The notes beneath the pieces were generated by a model. That model was not told the origin of the DNA. It ran no database searches and worked only from the letters and a program-made list of their open reading frames with translations. From an uncultured Pelagibacteraceae bacterium (GTDB lineage Bacteria; Pseudomonadota; Alphaproteobacteria; Pelagibacterales; AG-422-B15): a DNA stretch of 64,000 bases. The stretch is from contig CACEZK010000005.1 in assembly GCA_902564025.1 (NCBI GenBank), forward strand, positions 1 through 64,000, in the 5' to 3' direction. Within the stretch, counting starts at the first letter, position 1; every line of letters starts with the position of its first letter. The position numbers were made by a program, and so were the translations under genes. This document shows positions 52,645 to 63,592 of the stretch, one piece after another.

Positions 52645-53250
52645 ATGAACAGGGATATAATTTTAGCATCTAAAAGTGAAACAAGAATTAAATTGTTACG
52701 CAACGCCGGCATAACTTTTGAGCCCGTTGCCCATGGTGTTGATGAGGACGAGGTAAAGCTGTCGATGAGCAAAAACACACCCGAAGAGGTTGTGGTTAAA
52801 CTTGCTGAGATGAAGGCCTTGAAGCCTTCCATGTCTAATAAAGGTGCATTTGTTATTGGATCAGACCAGGGTTTGGATCTGAAAGGTGAATTAATTAATA
52901 AGGCTAGGGACAGAAACGAAGCAAAAGACCAATTGTTGAAAATGAGTGGATGTATCCACACACTCATAACTGCCACAACAGTCGCTCAAGACAACAACAT
53001 TATTTGGAAGTATGTAGACAGATCTAAAATGCATATGAGAAAACTAAGCGAGGATCTGATAAAAGAGTATTTAAATAAAGTCGACGATAATATTCTTGGT
53101 CTTGTAGGCGTCTATGCAATAGAGAACGAAGGAATTAAACTTTTTGAAAATATTGGGAGCGACCTTTTTTCAATACAAGGCATATCATTAATTCAATTAA
53201 CCCAGTTCCTTTGGGATAATAATCTTCTATTTGAAAACAATGGCACATAA
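52645..53250 (+). CDS. maf: Maf family nucleotide pyrophosphatase
   Basis: ILASKSETRIKLLRNAGI; GSDQGLDLKGELINKA. Confidence 0.9.
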   Translation: MNRDIILASKSETRIKLLRNAGITFEPVAHGVDEDEVKLSMSKNTPEEVVVKLAEMKALKPSMSNKGAFVIGSDQGLDLKGELINKARDRNEAKDQLLKMSGCIHTLITATTVAQDNNIIWKYVDRSKMHMRKLSEDLIKEYLNKVDDNILGLVGVYAIENEGIKLFENIGSDLFSIQGISLIQLTQFLWDNNLLFENNGT

Positions 53251-54055
53251 AAAAACAGCAGTTATTGGAGACCCAATAGATCATAGTCTTTCACCTAAAA
53301 TTCATAATCACTGGATTGAAAGCAAGCAAATTGATGTGGGCGCCTATCAAAAAATAAATGTAAAAAAAGAAAACTTTATAAGGGATGTTGATGGTTTAAT
53401 AGAAGAGGGTTACTACGGTTTAAACGTTACAGTTCCCCTTAAGGAGGACGCATATAAATATTGTGATAACACATCTGATGTTGCAAGAACCCTCAAAGCA
53501 GTCAACACACTCATAGTAAATAAAGATGGTGTTTATGGGGATAACACCGACCCGATTGGCTTTGAAAAATCAATTGCAAACAAAGGCCTAAATAACAAGT
53601 TGTGTTTGGTGCTTGGAGCCGGTGGATCAGCAAGGGCGGTTGTATATGCGCTAACACACATGAAGTGTGAGATTGGTATCTATAATAGAACAAGAGAAAA
53701 CGCAGAGTCGCTTTGCAGTGATCTTGGTGTTGAAGCAACAGTTTTAACAGAAAAGACAATCAGTGAGTTTATCGGATCCTCACATTTAGTTGTTAACACA
53801 ACAAGCTTAGGACAGCAAGAGGGCGAAGAAAACAATTTAATAGACTTTAGTAGTTTAAATTCATCTGCACATGTTTACGATCTTATATATAATCCAAGTA
53901 AGACAACTTTTCTAAGACAGGCCGAAAAAAATGGCTGTACAGTTCAAAATGGACTGGAGATGCTAATCCATCAAGCTGCCCAGTCCTTCAATGTGTGGCA
54001 CGACATAATGCCTGAAATTGATGAGGAATTAATGAGTGTATTGGGGGCTAACTAA
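53240..54055 (+). CDS. aroE: shikimate dehydrogenase
   Basis: AVIGDPIDHSLSPKIHNHW, VTVPLKEDAYKY, LGAGGSARAVVYAL. Confidence 0.95.
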   Translation: MAHKKTAVIGDPIDHSLSPKIHNHWIESKQIDVGAYQKINVKKENFIRDVDGLIEEGYYGLNVTVPLKEDAYKYCDNTSDVARTLKAVNTLIVNKDGVYGDNTDPIGFEKSIANKGLNNKLCLVLGAGGSARAVVYALTHMKCEIGIYNRTRENAESLCSDLGVEATVLTEKTISEFIGSSHLVVNTTSLGQQEGEENNLIDFSSLNSSAHVYDLIYNPSKTTFLRQAEKNGCTVQNGLEMLIHQAAQSFNVWHDIMPEIDEELMSVLGAN

Positions 54056-54678
54056 TGTTGTTGGTTGGTATAACAGGATCTATTGGAATGGGAAAATCCA
54101 CAGTTGCTCAAATGTTTAAAGAGCACGGTTACGGTGTTTATAATGCTGACGATACAGTTCATTACATCTACGAAAACGATGAAGAGGTTATAGAAAAAGT
54201 AGAGAGACAGTTTCCAGGCTCAACGAAAGATGGTGTAGTCAATCGATTAGCATTAAGAGATATCCTAAATAAAGACCCTGATAAATTTAGAGACCTAGAA
54301 CAAATTGTTCATCCTGTAACAAGGAAATACCAAATAATTTACATAAAAAAATTAATTGAAGAAGGAAAGATGGGTTGTGTTTTAGACATTCCATTACTCT
54401 TTGAAACTGGAGGAGAAAAATATGTAGACGTTTCTGTGGTGGTGACAGCATCTGAAGCAACACAACAATCCAGAGTGGTTTTGGAGAGAAAAGTGCCGTT
54501 AGAAATTTTTAATGCTATTAAAGATCAACAAATGCCAGATAGAGACAAATTAAAAAAAGCAGATTACATCATTTCAACCGATAATAATATTGAAGGTACC
54601 AAATTAGAGGTAAAAGAAGTTGCTGCAAAAATTAAATTGATTAATCCAAAGGCGTGGAATACCTTCTTTAATCAATGA
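54055..54678 (+). CDS. coaE: dephospho-CoA kinase
   Basis: VGITGSIGMGKSTVAQMF, DADD-like YNADDTVH, DIPLLFETGGE. Confidence 0.95.
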   Translation: MLLVGITGSIGMGKSTVAQMFKEHGYGVYNADDTVHYIYENDEEVIEKVERQFPGSTKDGVVNRLALRDILNKDPDKFRDLEQIVHPVTRKYQIIYIKKLIEEGKMGCVLDIPLLFETGGEKYVDVSVVVTASEATQQSRVVLERKVPLEIFNAIKDQQMPDRDKLKKADYIISTDNNIEGTKLEVKEVAAKIKLINPKAWNTFFNQ

Positions 54679-55385
54679 GACAAGTCGTACTTGATACAGA
54701 AACCACCGGACTAAGGCCTTCAGAGGGTCACAGAGTCATTGAAATTGCTGCAATAGAAATAATTGATTATCTACCCACCGGTAAAACATATCAACAATAT
54801 ATTAATCCTCAGCGAGATGTGCCTGATTCATCATTTAAGGTGCATGGATTGAGCTACGAATTTTTAAAAGACAAACCTTTGTTCGAGCATATTGTATCAG
54901 AGTTCTTAGAATTTTTAGGTGCGGACCCAATTATTGCTCACAATGTGGACTTTGATGTTGGTTTCTTAAATTACGAGCTTAATACTTGTGGCAAAGAATC
55001 CCTTAAAAACAATAAAATAGACACCGTCTCGATTGCTAGAGAAAAATTTCCTGGCCAGAGTGTTTCACTTGATGCGCTCTGTAAAAGATTTGCCATTGAT
55101 AACAAGCAGAGAGAAAAACATTCAGCTACAATTGATACCGAGCTCCTAGCCCGTGTGTACATAGAACTAATGGATGCTCGCGAACCAAGCCTGGATCTAA
55201 GCTCCAGGTCAGTAACGGTGAACTCTACCTCATCTTTTGACACTGAAAAGATCAAGAATAGAAATTTAGCACCTCGGATTTCTGATCAAGAAAAAAAACT
55301 GCATGAAGAATTTATTCAAACATTAGGCGAGCACTCTATTTGGAAAAAAATTAATCAATCTAAAAATAATCAAACAAGTGAATAA
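54675..55385 (+). CDS. dnaQ: DNA polymerase III epsilon subunit
   Basis: RQVVLDTETTGLRPSEGHRVIEIAAIE, IAHNVDFDVGFLN. Confidence 0.95.
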   Translation: MRQVVLDTETTGLRPSEGHRVIEIAAIEIIDYLPTGKTYQQYINPQRDVPDSSFKVHGLSYEFLKDKPLFEHIVSEFLEFLGADPIIAHNVDFDVGFLNYELNTCGKESLKNNKIDTVSIAREKFPGQSVSLDALCKRFAIDNKQREKHSATIDTELLARVYIELMDAREPSLDLSSRSVTVNSTSSFDTEKIKNRNLAPRISDQEKKLHEEFIQTLGEHSIWKKINQSKNNQTSE

Positions 55386-56190
55386 CAAGATTAATCATAC
55401 TCCTAGCGATAACGGCAATTATCAACAAGTGCCTACGTCAGCCGCATCAGTGTTGCTTATACGAGACACCAACCAGCGGATAGAAGTGTTTATGATTAAA
55501 AGATCGATGAAAACAAATTTTGGCGGTGTATGGGTATTTCCAGGGGGTAAAATTGACAATGAAGATATCTCTAATAATTATTTAAAATACAGCCCTCGTC
55601 TTGATGATGCCTTGGCATCTGAAAGACTTGGATTAAAAAAAAATGGCCTTTCATATTGGGCTGCATGTATCAGGGAGTGCTTTGAGGAAAGTGGAATTCT
55701 ACTTGCGAATAAAAAGGGAGTAAATTTAAAAAATACTGTTCTCAACAAGGATGATCTAAAAATAATAGATCAATACAAAAGCAAAATTCTAAAAGGTGAA
55801 AATATTTTTTATGAAATGATAGACACTTTAAATCTAGAATTAGCAACAAATGAACTTGCATATATTTCACACTGGGTTACTCCAAAAATAGAGAAAAGAA
55901 GATACAGCACTAGATTTTTTATAGCCCGTACAACCGATCAGGTAGCCGTACACGATGGAGTGGAGGGAGTTGAAAGCAAATGGATTAATCCTGAAGAAGC
56001 CCTTCAAGAGAGTAAATCTGGAAATTTTCCTATGATTATGCCAACAATAAAAAATCTTGAGATGATTTGTGGTTTCAACGATACTGCTGAGCTCTTGTCT
56101 ACTATGAACAACAAAAATAAAAGTGACATACCTAATGTTGAGCCAGTTTTTGAAATTGTGGACGGTGAACCTAAATTAGTTCGCTATTAA
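55378..56190 (+). CDS. NUDIX hydrolase
   Basis: VWVFPGGKID...AACIRECFEESGILL Nudix-box variant; GTG start. Confidence 0.85.
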   Translation: MNNKINHTPSDNGNYQQVPTSAASVLLIRDTNQRIEVFMIKRSMKTNFGGVWVFPGGKIDNEDISNNYLKYSPRLDDALASERLGLKKNGLSYWAACIRECFEESGILLANKKGVNLKNTVLNKDDLKIIDQYKSKILKGENIFYEMIDTLNLELATNELAYISHWVTPKIEKRRYSTRFFIARTTDQVAVHDGVEGVESKWINPEEALQESKSGNFPMIMPTIKNLEMICGFNDTAELLSTMNNKNKSDIPNVEPVFEIVDGEPKLVRY

Positions 56191-56609
56191 TTATTACTTG
56201 TTTTCTTTTTATAAAGTTCAGCAAAGTTCACAGGGTCTAACATAAGTGGTGGTAAAGCACCATCAGCATGTAAGTCGTAAATAATTCTTCTTGCAAATGG
56301 AAAAAGTTGTCTCGGACATTCTACTAGTAAGTAAGCTTCCTTAACATCGTCAGTAAGATTTTCAATTTCAAATATTCCAACGTACTTTAGGTCTACGATA
56401 TACAAACTCTGATTCGCGCGTGAAGCATTTACACTCACGTTTAGCTCGACTTCATAAATATTGGTATCTTTTTTATTTTGTGCTTTGACATCAACATTTG
56501 CATTAATATTGGGTCGATCGCTACCTGGTTGAAATGATCCTGGTCCATTAGGATTTTCAAATGATAAGTCTCTAATAAATTGTGTGATAATTTTTGTTTT
56601 TACATCCAC
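56187..56609 (-). CDS. secB: protein-export chaperone SecB
   Basis: QFIRDLSFENPNGP, CPRQLFPFARRIIYDLHADGALPPLMLDPVNFAELY. Confidence 0.95.
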   Translation of the reverse strand: MDVKTKIITQFIRDLSFENPNGPGSFQPGSDRPNINANVDVKAQNKKDTNIYEVELNVSVNASRANQSLYIVDLKYVGIFEIENLTDDVKEAYLLVECPRQLFPFARRIIYDLHADGALPPLMLDPVNFAELYKKKTSNN

Positions 56610-56611
56610 TA

Positions 56612-57040
56612 TTATTTTTCCTCTTCATCAATATCAATGAATTCACCCTCAATGGTATTTTTATTCTGATTACTTTGCTTACCATATCTAGAAAGAATAT
56701 AACTTGCTACTAACTTTATGAAAATTATTCTAGTGAATGGTATCAATCCTAGAAAACCTAAAGCATCAGTAAAAAATCCAGGAGTAATTAAAAGAATACC
56801 AGAGATAAGGATGACTAGCCCTTCAAACATCGTCTGAACAGGTGTTTCTAAATTTTGCAATTGAAACGTTAACTTTTGAAATGCGCTTATTCCTTGCTGA
56901 CGGACAAAAAATACACCCACAATTGCAGTGATGAATATAAGTATTATGGTGTAGAACGATCCAATAATGCTCCCAATTTCAATAAATAAACTAATTTCAA
57001 TGATTGGGATAAGTATAAAAAGTACAATAAATAAAAACAA
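56612..57040 (-). CDS. fxsA: FxsA family membrane protein
   Basis: IPIIEISLFIEIGSIIG, LVILISGILLITPGFFTDALGFLGLIPFTR. Confidence 0.92.
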   Translation of the reverse strand: MFLFIVLFILIPIIEISLFIEIGSIIGSFYTIILIFITAIVGVFFVRQQGISAFQKLTFQLQNLETPVQTMFEGLVILISGILLITPGFFTDALGFLGLIPFTRIIFIKLVASYILSRYGKQSNQNKNTIEGEFIDIDEEEK

Positions 57041-57107
57041 AATAAGTAAGTAATTGTTGAAAGTTTAGTTTAAATACCTAAATAAGGACTCTATAATATT
57101 TAACTAT

Positions 57108-57722
57108 ATGAGTGAAGCATTTCAATATATTGATATTCTAATCCTAGCGATAATAGCAGGAATAGTTCTTTTGCGCCTTAGAAGTGTTCTTGGAAGGCGA
57201 ACTGGCCACGAAAAAACAGATAAAACTTCATATAACTATGAAACTCCTCAACAATCTTCAGAAGAAAAAATTGTAACTATCGAACCAAAAGTTTCTTCAG
57301 GTTCAAGAGAAGACGGTTGGTTTGATAAAGATGATTTTTTACGCGGTGCATCAAACGCGTATGAAACGATCGTCACAAATTTTGAAAATGGTAATAAAGA
57401 TGCCCTTAAGCCTTTGCTATCTAATGAAGTGTTAAGTAGCTTTACGTCAGTAATAGATGAACGAAACAGTAAAAACGAAACTGTAGAATTTAATTTTATA
57501 GGTATAGAAAAATCTGAAATTGTTCATAAAGATCTGAAAAAAAATCCTATGGAAGTAACAGTGAGATTTATTTCAGAAATGATTACATGTATTAAAAACA
57601 GTAAAGATGAAGTAATTTCAGGAAGCCTTAATCAGGTGCAAAAAATTACAGACGTTTGGACTTTTGAAAAAATAAAAGATAAAAAAACTTCTAATTGGTT
57701 ATTAACCGCGACCTCTGATTAA
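57108..57722 (+). CDS. Tim44-like domain protein
   Basis: YIDILILAIIAGIVLLRLRSVLGRRTGHE; Tim44 domain; conserved position opposite fxsA/secB. Confidence 0.92.
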   Translation: MSEAFQYIDILILAIIAGIVLLRLRSVLGRRTGHEKTDKTSYNYETPQQSSEEKIVTIEPKVSSGSREDGWFDKDDFLRGASNAYETIVTNFENGNKDALKPLLSNEVLSSFTSVIDERNSKNETVEFNFIGIEKSEIVHKDLKKNPMEVTVRFISEMITCIKNSKDEVISGSLNQVQKITDVWTFEKIKDKKTSNWLLTATSD

Positions 57723-58147
57723 TTAATCAAATACTTATTTAACTTTTCTTTTATATTGTCTGGAATTTTAGAAGACTTCATACTTTCTTGGTCTGTATTA
57801 ACCCAAGTAATAACTGCTTCATTTATAATTTCATCGGATCCAGATCTATAAATTTCTTGTGTAAAAGTCATACTCGAGTTTCCGAGTTTTTTTATTCCTG
57901 TGTAAACTTCGAGCTGATCGTTTAATCTTGCAGGACTTTTAAAATTCATTTGCACACCAACCGTGTGAAAATCGTTATTAGTCTTTTTTACATATTCGTC
58001 CTGATCAAAACAATCTTCGAGCATCTCACTGAGAGAAATGTCAAAATATGTTAAATAATGTGAATTATAAACTATTCTCTGACAATCAACTTCTGAGTAA
58101 CGAACCTTTATCTTGTTTAAATGAGTTTTTTTTGTTTTCAGTGACAT
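57719..58147 (-). CDS. acyl-CoA thioesterase, 4HBT/hotdog family
   Basis: VRYSEVDCQRIVYNSHYLTYFD hotdog motif. Confidence 0.88.
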   Translation of the reverse strand: MSLKTKKTHLNKIKVRYSEVDCQRIVYNSHYLTYFDISLSEMLEDCFDQDEYVKKTNNDFHTVGVQMNFKSPARLNDQLEVYTGIKKLGNSSMTFTQEIYRSGSDEIINEAVITWVNTDQESMKSSKIPDNIKEKLNKYLIN

Positions 58148-58152
58148 AAAAA

Positions 58153-59457
58153 TTAGAGAATGTACTTGGAAAGATCAGTATCTTTAGATAACTCATTCAC
58201 GTTATCTTTAACGTAGTTTGCATCAATTGTAATTTTTTCTCCACCTTTATCTGCTGCAGAGAAACTGATATCTTCTAACACCCTCTCAAGAATGGTATGC
58301 AAACGACGAGCGCCAATATTTTCTATAGTTGAGTTTATATTCACAGCTAAGGTTGCTATGGCATCGATTCCGTCCTCACTAAAGCTTATTTTTACATCTT
58401 CAGTACCCATCAGTGCCTCATACTGTTTTATCAAGCTATATTTGGGTTCTGTCAGGATACGTTTAAAGTCCTCTTGTGAGAGTGCTTTGAGATTAACCCT
58501 TATTGGTAATCTGCCCTGTAATTCTGGCAATAGATCAGATGGTTTTGACAGTTGAAAGGCTCCAGAAGCTATAAAAAGTATATGATCAGTCTTGATTGTT
58601 CCGTGTTTAGTATTAACTGTTGTTCCCTCAATTAAAGGTAACAAATCTCTTTGAACACCTTCCCTTGAAACATCACCACCAACCCTTTCACTTCTTGCGC
58701 AAACTTTGTCTATTTCATCAATAAATACAATTCCATTGTCTTCGACTGCTTTTTTTGCCTCATTCACAATGTGATCAGTATCAATTAATTTATCTGACTC
58801 TTCATTAACCAAGATCTCATAAGAGTCGGCAACTGTTGTTTTTTTCTTTTTAGTTTTTGGTCCCATAGCTTTACCAAGCATATCGTTTAGATTTATCATT
58901 CCTATACCAGCACCTTGTCCACCTTGAAGGTCGATTGTTGGAAATGATCCGGTATCTTGAACAGCTATTTCAATTTCTTTTTCATTGAGCTCATTATTTC
59001 TAAGTTTTTTTCTGAAACTTTCTCTTGTAGCAGGCCCAGATCCTGGTCCAACTAAAGCATCTAGTACACGTTCTTCAGCAGCTAATTGTGCTTTTGCCTT
59101 TACTTCTTTTCTTTTTATCTCACGAACCATTGTAATTGCTATTTCAATCAAATCACGAACAATAGATTCAACATCTCTACCTACATAACCAACTTCTGTA
59201 AATTTTGTTGCTTCAACTTTTATAAACGGTGCTTGTGCTAATTTTGAGAGCCTTCTGGAAATTTCAGTTTTACCAATTCCAGTAGGACCAATCATTAAAA
59301 TATTTTTTGGAAGAACCTCTTCTCTCATATCCTCTGGTAATTGCTGACGTCGCCAACGATTCCTTAATGCTATGGCTACAGATTTTTTTGCATCATCTTG
59401 GCCAATAATATATCTATCAAGTTCGGAAACAATTTCCCTTGGTGAAAATGCCTGCAT
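58153..59457 (-). CDS. hslU: ATP-dependent protease ATPase subunit HslU
   Basis: [43 protein letters not shown]. Confidence 0.97.
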   Translation of the reverse strand: MQAFSPREIVSELDRYIIGQDDAKKSVAIALRNRWRRQQLPEDMREEVLPKNILMIGPTGIGKTEISRRLSKLAQAPFIKVEATKFTEVGYVGRDVESIVRDLIEIAITMVREIKRKEVKAKAQLAAEERVLDALVGPGSGPATRESFRKKLRNNELNEKEIEIAVQDTGSFPTIDLQGGQGAGIGMINLNDMLGKAMGPKTKKKKTTVADSYEILVNEESDKLIDTDHIVNEAKKAVEDNGIVFIDEIDKVCARSERVGGDVSREGVQRDLLPLIEGTTVNTKHGTIKTDHILFIASGAFQLSKPSDLLPELQGRLPIRVNLKALSQEDFKRILTEPKYSLIKQYEALMGTEDVKISFSEDGIDAIATLAVNINSTIENIGARRLHTILERVLEDISFSAADKGGEKITIDANYVKDNVNELSKDTDLSKYIL

Positions 59458-59460
59458 TAT

Positions 59461-60012
59461 CTAATACTCAATTTTTTCAAGTGTAACATTGCTGTTTGTG
59501 AAAACACAAATTTCGCCAGCAATTTTTAGTGACTTTAAAGCAATTTCCTCAGCGGTAAGATCAGTATCAATCAGCGCTTTAGCAGCGGATAGTGCATAAT
59601 TACCACCGCTACCAATTCCAATAATTGACCCTTCAGGGTCTAACACATCACCCATTCCAGTAATTAGAAGTGAAGTAGAAGAGTCTGCAACTGTAAGAAG
59701 TGCTTCTAGGCGCCTTAAATATTTGTCGGTACGCCAATCTTTCGCCAGTTCAACACATGCTCTGGTAAGCTGTTTAGGATGCTTTTCTAGTTTCGCTTCC
59801 AGTCTTTCAAATAAAGTAAATGCATCTGCAGTTGCTCCGGCAAAACCAGCGATAACACTACCATCACCTATTTTTCTAACCTTTTGGGCAGTTCCTTTAA
59901 TGACTGTATTTCCAAGACTAACTTGTCCGTCTCCCGCGACAACAACCTGATTACCTTTTCTTACACTAATAATAGTTGTGCCGTGCCATGATTGACTTTG
60001 TTGATTTTCCAT
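59461..60012 (-). CDS. hslV: ATP-dependent protease subunit HslV
   Basis: [26 protein letters not shown]. Confidence 0.97.
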   Translation of the reverse strand: MENQQSQSWHGTTIISVRKGNQVVVAGDGQVSLGNTVIKGTAQKVRKIGDGSVIAGFAGATADAFTLFERLEAKLEKHPKQLTRACVELAKDWRTDKYLRRLEALLTVADSSTSLLITGMGDVLDPEGSIIGIGSGGNYALSAAKALIDTDLTAEEIALKSLKIAGEICVFTNSNVTLEKIEY

Positions 60013-60127
60013 GTTGTATGTTATGTGGCTATTTATTTATTAACTTCAAGCCCTGACTTTTCATTAAAAATTACATTTTTTATAGATAATTCAGTGATTT
60101 ATTGATAGAAACCGACTGGATTTTGTT

Positions 60128-60727
60128 ATGAGAACAGCAGAGTATAAAAGAGACACGAAAGAAACCTCTATCTCTGTCGATATTAATATCGACGGAACAG
60201 GTAAGTACGATATCAAGACTGGCATAGGATTTCTTGACCACATGCTTGAACAACTGTCAAAGCACTCACTGATTGATATGAAGATAAAAGCAACAGGAGA
60301 TACTCACATTGATTATCACCATACAACTGAGGATACAGGCATTGCAATTGGCGAATGTTTATCAAAAGCATTAGGTAATCGACAAGGTATTACACGTTAT
60401 GCGCACTCATATATTCCCATGGATGAAACGTTATCAAGAGTTGCGCTTGATCTATCAAATAGACCTTATTTAATTTGGAAAGTAAAATTTAGTGCTCCTA
60501 AGATAACATCTTCTCAAGGTGACTTTGATACTGAATTATTTAAAGAATGGTTCCAAGCTTTCGCACAAGCAAGTGGAACAACATTACATGTGGAAAATAT
60601 TCATGGAGAAAACAACCATCATATAATTGAATCTTGCTTTAAGGCTTTGGCAAGAAGTTTAAGAAATGCTGTTGCAATTAATGAGCGAGAAGGAATGAAC
60701 ATTCCTTCTACCAAAGGACAACTTTAA
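60128..60727 (+). CDS. hisB: imidazoleglycerol-phosphate dehydratase
   Basis: [30 protein letters not shown]. Confidence 0.97.
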   Translation: MRTAEYKRDTKETSISVDINIDGTGKYDIKTGIGFLDHMLEQLSKHSLIDMKIKATGDTHIDYHHTTEDTGIAIGECLSKALGNRQGITRYAHSYIPMDETLSRVALDLSNRPYLIWKVKFSAPKITSSQGDFDTELFKEWFQAFAQASGTTLHVENIHGENNHHIIESCFKALARSLRNAVAINEREGMNIPSTKGQL

Positions 60728-60729
60728 CA

Positions 60730-61188
60730 ATGATTAAAGAAGGCCAAAAGTTACCTTCATTCAAACTTAAAAATCAGAAAGATGAAGAAGTTAAATTTCC
60801 TACAAAAGAGGACACGGTAATTTATTTTTATCCTAAAGCGGATACTCCAGGTTGTACAAAAGAGTCTTGTGATTTCCAAAACAATCTTCGAAAGCTAAAC
60901 AATCTAAAGGTAAGAGTTTATGGTATATCCAAAGATACCGTTCAAAAACAAAACAAATTTGCTGAAAAATACAAATTAAAATTTGATCTTCTTTCTGATG
61001 AGAGTGATAAAATCTGCGAAAAATTTGGTGTATGGATTAAAAAAAGTATGTATGGCAGAACGTACAAGGGCATAGATAGATCTACATTTCTTATTATGAA
61101 AGGCAAGGTCGTAAAGGTATGGAGAAAAGTGAAAGTAAATAATCATGTAGAGGAAGTTATTGATACTATTAAACAAATGAATAAATGA
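60730..61188 (+). CDS. thioredoxin-dependent peroxiredoxin (Bcp/PrxQ-like)
   Basis: YFYPKADTPGCTKESCDF. Confidence 0.93.
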   Translation: MIKEGQKLPSFKLKNQKDEEVKFPTKEDTVIYFYPKADTPGCTKESCDFQNNLRKLNNLKVRVYGISKDTVQKQNKFAEKYKLKFDLLSDESDKICEKFGVWIKKSMYGRTYKGIDRSTFLIMKGKVVKVWRKVKVNNHVEEVIDTIKQMNK

Positions 61189-61823
61189 AGTTAGTAATTA
61201 TCAACTACGGCTCAGGAAATTTACATTCAGTACACAAGGCATTTGAAGCCGTAAACAATAACTTAGAAAATCCATATGAAATTATTGTTACAAACACACC
61301 ATTTGAAATATTAAACGCCGATAAATTAGTTCTCCCTGGAGTTGGAGCTTTTCAAGACTGTAAGAACGCAATTCACAAAATAGACGGTCTATTTGAAAGT
61401 CTTGAACAAGTGGTAATTGGCGAAAAAAAAGCTTTTATGGGCATTTGTGTTGGAATGCAATTACTAGCAGAAAAATCCTTAGAATTTGGTGAATGTGAGG
61501 GCTTTGGATGGATACCCGGAGAAGTAATCAAGATCGAGGCTCCAGCTGATTATAAAATTCCACACATGGGATGGAATGAAGTCACTTTTCGCAATCATGA
61601 ATTATTGAATAATATTTCACAAAATACTGATTTTTATTTTGTGCACAGTTACTACTTTAGAACTCAAAAAAATGAAAATTGTATTGCAACTACAAAATAT
61701 CCAAATCCAATTACTGCAGCAGTACTCAAGGAAAATATTTTTGGTACACAATTTCATCCAGAAAAAAGTCATAATAACGGAAAACAAATAATTACAAACT
61801 TTCTCGAGTGGGAACCTTCATGA
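61185..61823 (+). CDS. hisH: imidazole glycerol phosphate synthase subunit HisH
   Basis: VIINYGSGNLHSV, MGICVGMQLLAEKS, GTQFHPEKSH. Confidence 0.96.
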   Translation: MKLVIINYGSGNLHSVHKAFEAVNNNLENPYEIIVTNTPFEILNADKLVLPGVGAFQDCKNAIHKIDGLFESLEQVVIGEKKAFMGICVGMQLLAEKSLEFGECEGFGWIPGEVIKIEAPADYKIPHMGWNEVTFRNHELLNNISQNTDFYFVHSYYFRTQKNENCIATTKYPNPITAAVLKENIFGTQFHPEKSHNNGKQIITNFLEWEPS

Positions 61824-62542
61824 TTTTATTTCCAGCAATTGACTTAAAAGACGGTAAATGTGTAAGATTAATACAAGGTGATTTTACACAATCTACAACA
61901 TACAATGAGTCACCGTTAGAACAGGCTAAAATTTTTGAAGACTCTGGAGTGGAATATTTGCATTGCGTTGACCTAGATGGTGCGCTTAAGGGCAATTTTG
62001 AAAATATTAAATCTATTGAGCAAATAAAAAAAAATACGAATCTTAGGATTCAGTTCGGTGGCGGAGTAAGGAATATAGAAAGAGTTGAAAGACTCATTAA
62101 TATTGGTGTTAATAATGTTATTATCGGAACATCAGTGTTTGAAAATAAAACTTTTTTTGAGAAATCAGTTTGCAATTATCCTAATAAAATTTCAATCGCT
62201 CTCGACATTAAGCAGAACCAAATTGCTACAAAAGGCTGGAAAGAGGTAAAAGATTTACAAATTTCTGATTTTTTAAAAAGTATAGAAGATCTTAATATCA
62301 ACTCAATAATAATTACTGACGTTATGAGGGATGGCATGAAGCAAGGAATTAACTTTGAAATGCTAGAAAATGTAATGGTTCAAACAAAAATTGACTGTGT
62401 TGCATCAGGCGGGGTATCAAATATCTCGGACCTTATTAACCTAAAGAAAAAAAATTACTCACAAATAAAAGGTGTAATTGTAGGTAAAGCAATTTATGAC
62501 AAAAATATTGATATTGCTGAGGCATTAAAGATAGTTAGATAG
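61820..62542 (+). CDS. hisA: ProFAR isomerase HisA
   Basis: [34 protein letters not shown]; start at [10 protein letters not shown] preferred to the ORF-track start. Confidence 0.95.
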   Translation: MILFPAIDLKDGKCVRLIQGDFTQSTTYNESPLEQAKIFEDSGVEYLHCVDLDGALKGNFENIKSIEQIKKNTNLRIQFGGGVRNIERVERLINIGVNNVIIGTSVFENKTFFEKSVCNYPNKISIALDIKQNQIATKGWKEVKDLQISDFLKSIEDLNINSIIITDVMRDGMKQGINFEMLENVMVQTKIDCVASGGVSNISDLINLKKKNYSQIKGVIVGKAIYDKNIDIAEALKIVR

Positions 62543-62543
62543 A

Positions 62544-63302
62544 ATGCTAAAAAAAAGAATCATACCCTGCTTAGATGTTGATCGAGGGAGAGTTGTTAAA
62601 GGCGTCAATTTTGTTGACTTAATTGATGCTGGTGATCCTGTTGAACAAGCAAAAATCTATAATTCTGAGGGAGCTGATGAACTTTGTTTTCTAGATATAA
62701 CTGCATCAAGTGACGAAAGAGAAACCCTCTTTGAAGTTGTAAAAAAAACTGCTGAAAATTGTTTCATACCACTCACTGTAGGTGGAGGTGTCAGGACCAT
62801 TGATGATATATCTCGTTTGCTTCACCATGGAGCAGATAAAGTGTCTATAAATACAGCTGCAGTTGAAAACATTGACCTGGTTGCAAAAGCAGCAAAGAAA
62901 TATGGTTCCTCAACAATAGTTATAGCAGTGGATGCAAAAAAAAATGGAGATAAAAGTTGGAATATATTTACCCATGGTGGAAGAAAGCCCACAGATATTG
63001 ATGCACTAGAATACTGTATTGAAGTAGCTAATTTAGGAGCTGGTGAAATACTATTAACTTCAATGGACAGAGATGGAACAAAAATAGGATTTGACAATGA
63101 ATTATTGAGTAATGTCTCGTCCTCTATTGATATTCCTGTTATTGCTTCAGGCGGCGTTGGAAACCTTGAGCACTTTGCTGAAGGGGTATTAGAGGGGGGA
63201 GCTAGCGCTCTATTAGCTGCTTCTATTTTTCATTTCGGAGAATATAGTATTAAAGATGTAAAAACATATCTTGCTGAACAAAATATAGCAGTTAGGATTT
63301 AA
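62544..63302 (+). CDS. hisF: imidazole glycerol phosphate synthase subunit HisF
   Basis: [33 protein letters not shown]. Confidence 0.97.
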   Translation: MLKKRIIPCLDVDRGRVVKGVNFVDLIDAGDPVEQAKIYNSEGADELCFLDITASSDERETLFEVVKKTAENCFIPLTVGGGVRTIDDISRLLHHGADKVSINTAAVENIDLVAKAAKKYGSSTIVIAVDAKKNGDKSWNIFTHGGRKPTDIDALEYCIEVANLGAGEILLTSMDRDGTKIGFDNELLSNVSSSIDIPVIASGGVGNLEHFAEGVLEGGASALLAASIFHFGEYSIKDVKTYLAEQNIAVRI

Positions 63303-63304
63303 TT

Positions 63305-63592
63305 ATGAAAGGTTATTGGGTTGTAAAAGTCAATGTGTTACATCCGGACAAGCAAAAATTGTATGCAGAGTATGCAACTGAGGCGGTCAAAAAATACAAT
63401 GGTAAATTTTTAGTTCGGGGTGGCGAACAAACAACTATGGAAGGTAAAGAATTTAAAAGAAATGTCATAGTTGAGTATGAGTCAATTGAAATAGCTAAAC
63501 AGGCTTATAACTCGGAAGAATATCAAAATGCAAAAAAAATCTTGGGAGACGAAAAGGATAGAATTTTTGCAATTGTTGAGGGAGTGGAATGA
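63305..63592 (+). CDS. DUF1330 domain protein
   Basis: GYWVVKVNVLHPDKQKLYAEYATEAVKKYNGKFLVRGGEQTTMEG. Confidence 0.92.
   Translation: MKGYWVVKVNVLHPDKQKLYAEYATEAVKKYNGKFLVRGGEQTTMEGKEFKRNVIVEYESIEIAKQAYNSEEYQNAKKILGDEKDRIFAIVEGVE

Noticed and set aside
55071-55086. TGTTTCACTTGATGCG as a second parS
   Set aside because: Half-site only; within dnaQ coding sequence
62822-63097. Minus-strand ORF inside hisF
   Set aside because: Antisense shadow of a conserved TIM-barrel gene
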